DNA of 64,000 bases, taken from positions 186,001-250,000 of the forward strand of contig NZ_RCHN01000046.1 of the NCBI RefSeq assembly GCF_003671495.1, given 5' to 3'. Below, in pieces: positions 1 to 7,340 of this stretch. Numbering within the stretch: the first letter of the stretch is position 1; the number at the start of each line of letters is the position of its first letter. The notes beneath the pieces are model-generated. The model was not told where the DNA came from, searched no databases, and was given only the letters and a program-made list of their open reading frames with translations. The position numbers and the translations under genes are program-made. Source of the DNA: Ketobacter sp. (GTDB lineage Bacteria > Pseudomonadota > Gammaproteobacteria > Pseudomonadales > Ketobacteraceae).

Positions 1-1
1 C

Positions 2-61
2 GACCTGCAGGTGCACAGCGATGTGACTGCAACAATCAAGGTATCTGTTGTTCCAGAATAA
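2..61 (+). CDS. rplI: 50S ribosomal protein L9, C-terminal end (partial)
   Basis: Only the last 19 codons are present, ending in VSVVPE and a TAA at 59-61. The tail reads DLQVHSDVTATIKVSVVPE, which matches the end of the L9 C-terminal rRNA-binding domain (E. coli L9 ends in a similar VHSEV...V.VV.E pattern). L9 binds 23S rRNA at the base of the L1 stalk. The position directly before dnaB is the usual gammaproteobacterial rpsF-rpsR-rplI-dnaB order, which supports the call. The gene begins outside the window. Confidence 0.85.
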   Translation, partial: DLQVHSDVTATIKVSVVPE

Positions 62-135
62 GGTCATGGCCGCTGCCTGAACCCTTGTGGCTACGGTGGT
101 GCTGATCCTCTGGTGACATCAGTCATGCCTGTATG

Positions 136-168
136 AAACTCTGGCACCCGCCTGTGGTGCCGGAGTTT
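136..168 (+). terminator. Rho-independent terminator after rplI
   Basis: A 12-bp stem (136-147 pairing with 157-168, one G-U pair) with a 9-nt loop is followed by a short T run. It lies 75 bp after the rplI stop and before the dnaB promoter, so it probably ends the ribosomal-protein transcript. Confidence 0.75.
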
Positions 169-212
169 TGTTGTTTCTGGGCCAGGGCGCTGGCACCCGG
201 GGCTGAGCCTGT

Positions 213-241
213 TTGCACTGCCTTGCCGCCCCCCTTACACT
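213..241 (+). promoter_or_regulatory. Candidate sigma-70 promoter for dnaB
   Basis: TTGCAC at 213-218 and TACACT at 236-241 are separated by 17 bp. The element sits between the rplI terminator and the dnaB start at 282. It also argues against translation starting at the in-frame ATG at 213. Confidence 0.5.
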
Positions 242-281
242 TGAGCGAAAACCGACTTCCACCAAAAGTACCGAAAGCCCC

Positions 282-1670
282 ATGAGTGATTCACCCATTG
301 AGTTGACGCTGGATGACGACGTACAGTCGGCCTCCATTAAAGTGCCACCCCATTCCATCGAGGCCGAGCAGTCCGTGATCGGTGGCCTGATGCTGGACAA
401 CCGGGCCTTTGACGATGTCTCTGAGATCCTCTCCGATGTGGATTTTTATCGCCGCGACCATCGCCTGATCTATCGCGCCATCGCCCAGCTGGCGGAGTTG
501 TCCAAACCCTTTGATGTAGTGACCCTGGGTGAGGCGCTGGACAATGCCGGTATCCTTGAGGATTGTGGCGGCATGGCCTATCTGGCGCAGCTGGCCAAAA
601 ACACCCCCAGTGCCAGCAACATCAAAGCCTATGCCGAAATCGTGCGGGAGCGTTCGGTATTGCGGCAGATGATCACGGTGTCCAATGAGATCGCCGACGC
701 GGCCTTTCATCCGGAAGGGCGCAACGCCACTGAGCTGCTGGATGAAGCGGAGCGCAAGGTGTTCAGCATCGCGGAGCAAGGCGCCAAGCAGGGCGGCCCG
801 GTGCCCATCAACCTGGTCTTGAAGGAAACCGTCGACAAGATCGACGAGTTGTTCAAATCCGACGAGGCCATCATCGGCATTCCCACCGGTTTCAAGCAAT
901 TGGATGTGACGTTCTCCGGCTTGCGCCCCGGGGCGCTGGTGATCGTGGCGGCCCGTCCGGCCATGGGTAAAACCACCTTCTCCATGAACCTGGTGGAAAA
1001 CGCGTTGATCCGGGCGGGCAAGCCGGTGCTGGTGTTCAGTATGGAAATGCCCTCGGAACAGATTGTGATGCGGATGCTGGCCTCCCTTGGCCGCATCGAC
1101 CTGACCCGGGTGACCACCGGCAAGCTGGAGGAGGAGGACTGGCCCCGGTTCAGCTCCGCCGTCAGCATCCTGGCGGAGCAGAAGCTCTATATTGACGACT
1201 CCGCCGGCCTCAGCCCCACTGAAGTGCGGGCCCGGGCGCGACGGGTGGCGCGGGAGCAGGGTGAAATCGGACTGATCCTGGTGGATTACCTGCAGTTGAT
1301 GCAGGTGCCCGGTGCGGAAAGCCGGGTCAACGAGATCTCTGAAATCTCGCGCTCCCTGAAAGGCCTGGCCAAGGAAATGAATTGCCCGGTAATAGCTTTA
1401 TCCCAGTTGAACCGGGGCCTTGAGCAGCGCCCCAACAAGCGTCCGGTGATGTCCGATCTGCGGGAATCCGGCGCCATCGAGCAGGATGCGGACATCATCA
1501 TGTTTATCTATCGGGATGAGGTCTACAACGAAGATTCGGAAGACAAGGGCATTGCGGAAATCATCGTCGGCAAGAACCGTAACGGCCCCATCGACAAAGC
1601 GCGCCTGGCGTTTATCGGCAAATACTCGCGGTTTGACGAGTTGGCGCCGGATTCCTATGGAGATTACTGA
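282..1670 (+). CDS. dnaB: Replicative DNA helicase DnaB
   Basis: Hexameric 5'-3' helicase that unwinds DNA at the replication fork and recruits primase. The 462-residue product has the N-terminal primase-interacting domain (HSIEAEQSVIGGLM) followed by the RecA-like domain with Walker A (ARPAMGKTTF), Walker B-type LILVDYLQLM and the ALSQLNRGLEQRPNKRPVMSDLRESGAIEQDAD segment diagnostic of the family. Length fits DnaB (about 470). The start at 282 (MSDSPIEL) is preferred because the longer in-frame start at 213 lies inside the predicted promoter and adds 23 residues unlike the family. No intein is present. The gene ends 2 bp before alr. Confidence 0.97.
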   Translation: MSDSPIELTLDDDVQSASIKVPPHSIEAEQSVIGGLMLDNRAFDDVSEILSDVDFYRRDHRLIYRAIAQLAELSKPFDVVTLGEALDNAGILEDCGGMAYLAQLAKNTPSASNIKAYAEIVRERSVLRQMITVSNEIADAAFHPEGRNATELLDEAERKVFSIAEQGAKQGGPVPINLVLKETVDKIDELFKSDEAIIGIPTGFKQLDVTFSGLRPGALVIVAARPAMGKTTFSMNLVENALIRAGKPVLVFSMEMPSEQIVMRMLASLGRIDLTRVTTGKLEEEDWPRFSSAVSILAEQKLYIDDSAGLSPTEVRARARRVAREQGEIGLILVDYLQLMQVPGAESRVNEISEISRSLKGLAKEMNCPVIALSQLNRGLEQRPNKRPVMSDLRESGAIEQDADIIMFIYRDEVYNEDSEDKGIAEIIVGKNRNGPIDKARLAFIGKYSRFDELAPDSYGDY

Positions 1671-1672
1671 GC

Positions 1673-2767
1673 TTGGGTAGAGGAACCCGGGCCGTCATTG
1701 ACCTGGCGGCCATGCGCCACAATATGGAACGGGTGCGCCGGCATGCGCCCCACAGCAAGGTGCTGGGGGTGGTGAAGGCCGATGCCTACGGCCATGGCCT
1801 GCTGCCGGTGGCACGGGCATTGGCCCCCAGCAGTGATGCCTTGGGCGTGGCCACCTTCGAGGAAGGCATGGCTCTGAAGCGCGCGGACCTCCAGCGGCCG
1901 GTGCTGCTGATGGAAGGCGTCTTCAACCCGGAGCAGTTGCAGGCGGCAGCAGAGTACGGCCTCAGCCTGGTGGTGCATCAGCCCTGGCAGCTGAGTATGT
2001 TGCTGGAAGCCCGCCTGCCGCAACCGGTAACGGTCTGGCTCAAAGTGGATACCGGCATGCATCGCCTGGGTATGGCAGAGCACGGTTGCGCCCTGTTCTG
2101 GCAGCAATTGCAGGCCAGTGACAATGTGCGTGAAGTGGTGTTGATGAGCCACTTGGCCTGTGCTGATGAGCCGGAACATCCACTGAATCAGCAACAGGGT
2201 GAGCGCTTCCAGCATCTGAAAGCCGCAGTGGCGGCCCGCCAGGCCAGTCTGGCCAACTCGGCAGCCCTGCTGGACCGGGCCGATTTCCAGCATGAATGGG
2301 TGCGACCTGGCCTGATGCTGTATGGGGCGTCGCCTTTTGCCGGTCGCAGCGCCGCCGAGCTGGGTTTGCTGCCGGCCATGCACCTGCAATCCCGCATCAT
2401 ATCCCGCAGCATGGTCGCCGCCGGGGAAAGCGTCGGTTATGGCGCCACCTGGACGGCCACCCGGGCTACAGACGTGGCGGTGGTGGCCATCGGTTATGGG
2501 GACGGATACCCCCGTCATCTTGGGCTCCAGGCTCAGGTCTTGATCCAGGGCCAGCGCTGCCCGGTGGTGGGGCGGGTCTCCATGGACATGATTACGGTGG
2601 ATGTGTCTGCGCTGCCTGGTGCGGGGCCCAACACACCGGTCACCCTGTGGGGGCCGGGGTTGCCGGTGGAAGACGTGGCGCGCTGGGCGAACACGGTCAA
2701 TTACGAGCTGCTGTGCCAGGTCACCGGGCGGGTGGAACGCCATTATCAGGATGCCGGAGCCCTCTGA
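1673..2767 (+). CDS. alr: Alanine racemase
   Basis: PLP-dependent enzyme interconverting L- and D-alanine for peptidoglycan synthesis. The PLP lysine is K35 in VVKADAYGHG, and the second catalytic base is the tyrosine in IGYGDGYPR (Y275). The C-terminal beta domain contains RVSMDMITVDV. At 364 residues it has the normal length. The start is TTG at 1673, preceded by GGAG at 1659-1662 with a 10-nt spacing; no in-frame ATG gives a full N-terminal strand. It begins 2 bp after dnaB and its TGA shares one base with the next ATG, so translation is probably coupled. The dnaB-alr order is typical of pseudomonads and relatives. Confidence 0.95.
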   Translation: MGRGTRAVIDLAAMRHNMERVRRHAPHSKVLGVVKADAYGHGLLPVARALAPSSDALGVATFEEGMALKRADLQRPVLLMEGVFNPEQLQAAAEYGLSLVVHQPWQLSMLLEARLPQPVTVWLKVDTGMHRLGMAEHGCALFWQQLQASDNVREVVLMSHLACADEPEHPLNQQQGERFQHLKAAVAARQASLANSAALLDRADFQHEWVRPGLMLYGASPFAGRSAAELGLLPAMHLQSRIISRSMVAAGESVGYGATWTATRATDVAVVAIGYGDGYPRHLGLQAQVLIQGQRCPVVGRVSMDMITVDVSALPGAGPNTPVTLWGPGLPVEDVARWANTVNYELLCQVTGRVERHYQDAGAL

Positions 2768-3150
2768 TGCCGTTGTGGGTGACCCTCTACGTGGCGTTGA
2801 TGGTGGTCTCCCTGCCGGTGGGGGTGCTGATGTTGCGCCGTATTGAGCAGGACTGGTTGCACCCGGTGGGCGGCCTGGTGTCCACCCTGCTCAGTGTGGC
2901 GTTTGTCTTTTCCTATTGGATGCCGGACGCGGTGCCCTTTCATTCCCCCTCCGTGTTGTTGCTGTTCGGGTTTGTGCTGTTCTGGGATCTGTATTCTCTG
3001 AAACGCCTGAAACAGAAACTGCCGGACTATTTTGAAATGTCGGAAGATTCCGAGCTACAGCCCAATTCAGGGGCCTGGCTGCTGGGTGTTCTGTTGATGG
3101 TGCCGGCTTACTACTTCGGTGCGCTGGTGTGCTTGCGGGTGATCAGTTAA
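2767..3150 (+). CDS. Small multipass membrane protein of unknown function
   Basis: 127 residues beginning MPLWVTLYVALMVVSLPVGVLM. Four hydrophobic stretches are visible (about 4-24, 34-52, 60-75 and 103-123), with a charged segment near 75-100 (SLKRLKQKLPDYFEMSEDSE) that should be cytosolic or periplasmic. I do not recognise a family. The ATG overlaps the alr stop by one base and its own TAA shares one base with the radA ATG, so it is embedded in a translationally coupled alr-orf-radA unit, which is the main support for it being real. Confidence 0.8.
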   Translation: MPLWVTLYVALMVVSLPVGVLMLRRIEQDWLHPVGGLVSTLLSVAFVFSYWMPDAVPFHSPSVLLLFGFVLFWDLYSLKRLKQKLPDYFEMSEDSELQPNSGAWLLGVLLMVPAYYFGALVCLRVIS

Positions 3151-4511
3151 TGGCAAAAGCAAAAACCCAATTTGTGTGCAGTGACTGTGGCAGCGTGTTC
3201 CCCAAATGGGCCGGGCAATGCGCTGACTGCGGCGCCTGGAATACCCTGTCGGAGTTCAACCCGGACCGGGGCATGGCGGCCAACCGCGGCGGCAAAACCA
3301 GTTGGGCCGGTGAGGCCCGCCAGGTCACCACCATGGCGCAGGTGAATCTGGTGGAGGAACCCCGCACCCCCACGGGGACCGGGGAATTGGACCGGGTCTT
3401 GGGTGGCGGCCTGGTGGATGGCTCGGTGGTGTTGATCGGCGGTGACCCGGGCATCGGCAAATCCACCATCTTGCTGCAGACCATGACCCATCTGGCCAGC
3501 CGCCAGACTGCGCTCTACATCACCGGTGAGGAATCCCTGCAGCAGGTGGCCCTGCGCGCCAAGCGCCTGGACCTGCCCATGGACCAGCTGCGCCTGATGT
3601 CGGAAACCAGCATTGAAAACATCCTGGCCACCGCCAACCGGGAGCAGCCCAAGGTGATGGTGGTGGATTCCATTCAGACCGTGTACTCCGAAGGGCTCAG
3701 CTCGGCGCCGGGGGGCGTATCCCAGGTGCGTGAGTGCGCCGCTGCCCTGGTACGGTTTGCCAAACAGACGGGCACGGCGCTGTTCCTGGTGGGCCATGTC
3801 ACCAAAGAGGGCGCCCTGGCGGGCCCGCGGGTGCTGGAGCATATGGTGGACAGCGTGCTGTATTTTGAGGGCGAGCAGGACAACCGCTTCCGCATGATCC
3901 GGGCGGTCAAGAACCGGTTCGGCGCCGTGAATGAGCTGGGGGTGTTCGCCATGACCGACAAGGGCCTGCGGGAAGTAAGCAATCCCTCCGCCATTTTCCT
4001 GTCCCGCTACGAGCAGCCGATCCCCGGCAGCATCGTGATGGTGACCCGGGAGGGCAGTCGCCCGTTACTGGTGGAAGTGCAGGCCCTGGTGGATGACAGC
4101 CAGCTGGGCAATCCGCGGCGGGTGGCGGTGGGGCTGGACCAGAACCGGCTGGCCATGTTGCTGGCGGTGCTGCATCGGCACGGCGGGGTGGCCACCATGG
4201 GCATGGATGTCTTCGTCAACGTGGTGGGTGGGGTCAAGGTACTGGAAACCGGCTCTGACCTGGCGGTGTTGATTTCGGTGGTGTCCAGTCTGCGCAATCT
4301 GGCTCTGGACACCCGCTTGATTGTGTTCGGGGAGGTGGGGTTATCCGGTGAGATCCGCCCCGTACCCAGCGGTCAGGAGCGCCTGAGGGAGGCCGCCAAG
4401 CATGGCTTCACCCGCGCCATCGTGCCGAAAGGCAATCAGCCCAAGGGGCCCATCGAAGGCTTGGAAGTGGTGGCAGTGTCCCGTCTGGAACAGGCCCTGG
4501 ACGCGCTCTGA
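3150..4511 (+). CDS. radA: DNA repair protein RadA (Sms)
   Basis: RecA-related branch-migration helicase acting in homologous recombination and recovery of stalled forks. The 453-residue protein has the N-terminal C4 zinc finger (C10, C13, C24, C27), Walker A GGDPGIGKST (K104), the RadA-specific KNRFG motif (VKNRFGAVNELGVF) and a C-terminal Lon-protease-like domain with no obvious protease dyad. Start at 3150 (MAKAKTQFVC) is chosen because the ATG overlaps the previous stop as TAATG and places the zinc finger at its normal position; an in-frame ATG 21 bp upstream is inside the preceding gene. Confidence 0.97.
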   Translation: MAKAKTQFVCSDCGSVFPKWAGQCADCGAWNTLSEFNPDRGMAANRGGKTSWAGEARQVTTMAQVNLVEEPRTPTGTGELDRVLGGGLVDGSVVLIGGDPGIGKSTILLQTMTHLASRQTALYITGEESLQQVALRAKRLDLPMDQLRLMSETSIENILATANREQPKVMVVDSIQTVYSEGLSSAPGGVSQVRECAAALVRFAKQTGTALFLVGHVTKEGALAGPRVLEHMVDSVLYFEGEQDNRFRMIRAVKNRFGAVNELGVFAMTDKGLREVSNPSAIFLSRYEQPIPGSIVMVTREGSRPLLVEVQALVDDSQLGNPRRVAVGLDQNRLAMLLAVLHRHGGVATMGMDVFVNVVGGVKVLETGSDLAVLISVVSSLRNLALDTRLIVFGEVGLSGEIRPVPSGQERLREAAKHGFTRAIVPKGNQPKGPIEGLEVVAVSRLEQALDAL

Positions 4512-4527
4512 CCTGAAGTTACCGTCT

Positions 4528-4896
4528 TCAGTGTGCCGCGAAGTTCACCAGGGCTTCGATCTCCCGTTCCAGTAAGGCTTCATTGCCGGTGTTCAGCTCC
4601 ACAATCCGCCGCAGGTGGGAGGCGCTGTCCACGTCCATATGATCGCAGGCGATGCCCACGTGCTGGTTCTCCAGATGGGCCACGTGGCCCTCCATTCGAA
4701 TTTCCGTTTCCTCATCACTGAGCAACAGGTACAGCGACACCGGGTCACCTTTTTCCAGGGCGCTGCCCGCGGGTTGTTCCAGCAGTGCTCCCTTCAGGGA
4801 TATATCCATCAGTTTGGCGGGCCAGTCGCTATCACCACGGGTCAGGCGTGCGCTGGCATCAAAGGCGATGCGTGTAAAGTGGCGTTTTTCGATCAT
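4528..4896 (-). CDS. PilZ-domain c-di-GMP-binding protein
   Basis: A 122-residue single-domain PilZ protein. The c-di-GMP binding signature is complete: RxxxR as R5-HFT-R9 near the N-terminus and D/NxSxxG as D31-IS-LK-G36. The rest is the six-stranded barrel and a C-terminal helix (LEREIEALVNF). Single PilZ proteins act as effectors of cyclic-di-GMP on motility, biofilm or secretion machinery, but nothing here identifies the target. It is convergent with radA (16 bp apart). Two diguanylate cyclases elsewhere in the window could supply the ligand. Confidence 0.9.
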   Translation of the reverse strand: MIEKRHFTRIAFDASARLTRGDSDWPAKLMDISLKGALLEQPAGSALEKGDPVSLYLLLSDEETEIRMEGHVAHLENQHVGIACDHMDVDSASHLRRIVELNTGNEALLEREIEALVNFAAH

Positions 4897-5229
4897 GGCC
4901 CTACGCTCTTCTGGTTAAAGATGGTTCATCTCTTTACAGCATAGACAATCTTTCATAAAACGCCGAAATTGCTGATTTTTCAAGTTGGCAGCGTGGCGTT
5001 TTTGTAACGTTGTGAAACGAGTACGTACTTGGTTATTTATTGAATAATACGGCGGCCGAGCATGGGAAAAACATCTAAAAACCACAAATTTTCACTATAA
5101 AAAATTTTGATGCTGCGTTAATAATTAAAAGATGAAAGTGTCATAGGTTTAAGGGAATATTCGGCGAACGGACCGGCCAACGCATGGTTTCACATCTCTG
5201 AAAAGAATTTGCTGTAGAGGTATGGGGTT
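4897..5229. other. AT-rich intergenic region between divergent PilZ and acidic-protein genes
   Basis: 333 bp with no coding sequence and clearly lower GC than its flanks. It must hold promoters for both divergent genes. I see a perfect 10-bp palindrome AGTACGTACT at 5020-5029 and AT-rich blocks around 5085-5130, but no convincing -35/-10 pair. GAGG at 5217-5220 is the ribosome binding site for the rightward gene. Confidence 0.5.
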
Positions 5230-5445
5230 ATGAGAACGACATCCACATCAGAAGATACCCAGTACATCGATGATATCGATGAGGAAATGATGGATGACAT
5301 TGACGGCGAAATTGAGCAGCGCCTGGAATCGAAAAGTAAACGTTCCGGTGATTATCTGCGCAAGATCGAAGCGTTAATGGAACAGCGTCGCCTGAAACAC
5401 GACCTGGACGATTACGATGACTGGAGCGATATCGACGACGAGTAA
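5230..5445 (+). CDS. Small highly acidic protein, PA3496-like
   Basis: 71 residues, rich in Asp/Glu at both ends (YIDDIDEEMMDDIDGEIEQ and DLDDYDDWSDIDDE) with a basic helical segment between (SKSKRSGDYLRKIEALMEQRRLKHDL). This acidic-basic-acidic pattern with an R(R/K)IE...E.RRL core resembles the PA3496 family of small pseudomonad proteins, sometimes described as envelope-integrity or regulatory proteins without firm evidence. GAGG lies 9 nt before the ATG and a strong terminator follows directly, so it looks like a monocistronic real gene. Family assignment is moderate. Confidence 0.7.
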   Translation: MRTTSTSEDTQYIDDIDEEMMDDIDGEIEQRLESKSKRSGDYLRKIEALMEQRRLKHDLDDYDDWSDIDDE

Positions 5446-5458
5446 CGTCTTCGGTCAT

Positions 5459-5491
5459 AAAAAAACTGCCGGCTGTTCCGGCAGTTTTTTT
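5459..5491. terminator. Bidirectional terminator
   Basis: CTGCCGG (5466-5472) and CCGGCAG (5478-5484) form a hairpin with a 5-nt loop, flanked by an A run on the left and eight Ts on the right. It can end both the acidic-protein transcript and the leftward ettA transcript. Confidence 0.9.
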
Positions 5492-5520
5492 ATCAGGCAA
5501 GCACCGGGCGAGCAGGGCGT

Positions 5521-7191
5521 TTAACTCAGCTTTTTATACTTGAGGCGCTTGGGTTGCACCGACTCCTCGCCATATTTCTTCTTCTTGTAGGCTTCATACT
5601 CAGTGAAGTTGCCTTCGAAGAATTCCACCCCTTCCTCACCTTCAAAGTCCAGAATGTGGGTGGCGATCCGGTCCAGGAACCAGCGGTCGTGGGAAATCAC
5701 GATGGCGGTGCCGGCATAGGTCAGCAGCGCTTCTTCCAGAGCCCGCAGGGTTTCCACATCCAGGTCGTTGGTGGGTTCGTCCAGCAGCAACACGTTACCG
5801 CCCTTGCGCAACAGCTTGGCCAGGTGTAAGCGGTTACGCTCACCACCGGACAGCTCACCCACCCGCTTCTGCTGATCGGAGCCCTTGAAGTTGAAACGCC
5901 CCACATAAGAGCGGGACGGCATTTCAAACGAGCCCACTTTGATGATGTCCAGGCCGTCGGACACCTCTTCCCAAACGGTCTTGTTGCCGTCCAGCTCATC
6001 ACGGGATTGATCCACGTAGGCCAGGTCCACGGTTTCACCCAGATGCACTTCACCTTTGTCCGGCTGCTGCTCACCCACGATCATGCGGAACATGGTGGTT
6101 TTACCAGCACCATTGGGCCCGATGATGCCCACGATGGCGCCCTTGGGAATGGTGTAGCTGAGATCGTCGTACAGCACCCGGTCACCGAAGGCCTTGGTGA
6201 CGTTGCGGAATTCGATGACGTCATCCCCCAGCCGTTCTGCCACCGGAATAAACAGCTCCTGGGTTTCGTTGCGCTTTTGTGCTTCCTGGCTGGACAGTTC
6301 TTCAAAGCGGGCCATGCGGGCCTTGCTCTTGGCCTGACGGCCCTTGGCGTTGGAGCGTACCCATTCCAGTTCAGCCTTGATGGCTTTCTGGCGCGAAACC
6401 TCCTGCTTGGCTTCCTGGGCCAGACGCTCGTCTTTCTGCTCCAGCCAGGAGGAGTAGTTGCCTTTCCAGGGGATGCCATGACCGCGGTCCAGTTCCAGAA
6501 TCCACTCGGCGGCGTTATCGAGGAAGTAGCGGTCGTGGGTGATGGCCACCACGGTGCCTTTGTATTCGTGCAGGAAGCGCTCTAACCAGGCCACGGATTC
6601 CGCGTCCAGGTGGTTGGTGGGTTCGTCCAGCAGCAGCATGTCCGGGCTGGACAGCAGCAGGCGGCACAGGGCCACCCGGCGTTTTTCCCCCCCGGACAAC
6701 TTGCTGACGTCGGCTTCCCAGGGGGGCAGGCGCAGGGCGTCGGCGGCAATTTCCAGGGTGCGTTCTATGTCCCAGCCGTTGCAGGCGTCGATCTTGTTCT
6801 GCAACTCGGCCTGCTCTTCCAGCAGCGCGTTCATTTCATCGTCGGACATGGGCTCGGCGAACTTCATGCTGATCTCGTCAAAGCGGGTCATCACGTCCTT
6901 GATTTCACGGATGCCGTCTTCCACGTTGCCGCGCACGTCCTTGGTCTCGTCCAGCTGGGGTTCCTGAGGCAGGTAACCGATGTTGATGCCGGTGGCGGGG
7001 CGGGCTTCCCCATCGAACTCTTTATCCACTCCTGCCATAATGCGCAGCAGCGTGGACTTGCCGGCTCCGTTCAGACCCAGCACGCCGATTTTGGCGCCGG
7101 GGAAGAAAGACAGGGAGATATCTTTGAGGATTTCACGTTTCGGGGGTACCACTTTGGATACCCGATGCATGGTGTATATATATTGCGCCAT
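5521..7191 (-). CDS. ettA: Energy-dependent translational throttle protein EttA (ABC-F ATPase)
   Basis: Soluble ABC-F protein that binds the ribosomal E site and gates the first elongation steps according to the ATP/ADP ratio. The 556-residue product has two ABC cassettes with Walker A GLNGAGKST and GPNGAGKTT, signature LSGGE in both, and the charged linker containing the P-site tRNA interaction motif (roughly 240-300, EQKDERLAQEAKQEVSRQKA...). Length matches E. coli EttA (555). Start at 7191 (MAQYIYTMHRV) is the family start; the open frame extends 45 codons further but this part is unlike the family and overlaps the divergent promoter region. Confidence 0.95.
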   Translation of the reverse strand: MAQYIYTMHRVSKVVPPKREILKDISLSFFPGAKIGVLGLNGAGKSTLLRIMAGVDKEFDGEARPATGINIGYLPQEPQLDETKDVRGNVEDGIREIKDVMTRFDEISMKFAEPMSDDEMNALLEEQAELQNKIDACNGWDIERTLEIAADALRLPPWEADVSKLSGGEKRRVALCRLLLSSPDMLLLDEPTNHLDAESVAWLERFLHEYKGTVVAITHDRYFLDNAAEWILELDRGHGIPWKGNYSSWLEQKDERLAQEAKQEVSRQKAIKAELEWVRSNAKGRQAKSKARMARFEELSSQEAQKRNETQELFIPVAERLGDDVIEFRNVTKAFGDRVLYDDLSYTIPKGAIVGIIGPNGAGKTTMFRMIVGEQQPDKGEVHLGETVDLAYVDQSRDELDGNKTVWEEVSDGLDIIKVGSFEMPSRSYVGRFNFKGSDQQKRVGELSGGERNRLHLAKLLRKGGNVLLLDEPTNDLDVETLRALEEALLTYAGTAIVISHDRWFLDRIATHILDFEGEEGVEFFEGNFTEYEAYKKKKYGEESVQPKRLKYKKLS

Positions 7192-7223
7192 AACAGGAAA
7201 GTTACTAGTCATTTGTCGGTGGG

Positions 7224-7248
7224 AATTGTGGCGTACGCTACCCCAATT
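7224..7248. promoter_or_regulatory. Imperfect inverted repeat between ettA and the mechanosensitive channel
   Basis: AATTG (7224-7228) and CAATT (7244-7248) flank a perfect GCGTACGC palindrome (7231-7238). It lies 33 bp upstream of ettA and about 90 bp upstream of the divergent gene, where an operator for either would be expected. No regulator is identified. Confidence 0.3.
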
Positions 7249-7340
7249 GTGAGCCTGATGCAAACCGCGCCGACGGAGCCGTGGCGGGGGCTGGCATGCC
7301 CTCAAATGAGGCAGTGTAAACAACAATGGTAGGAGACTGT

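Noticed and set aside
213..281. Longer DnaB N-terminus from the ATG at 213
   Set aside because: The added 23 residues do not resemble DnaB and the region holds the best promoter candidate.
1664..2743. Antisense open frame of 359 codons opposite alr
   Set aside because: Overlaps a complete alanine racemase; composition is typical of antisense shadows and no family features are present.
7192..7326. 45-residue N-terminal extension of EttA
   Set aside because: EttA proteins start at MAQYIYTM; the extension is Arg/His/Pro-rich and runs through the divergent control region.
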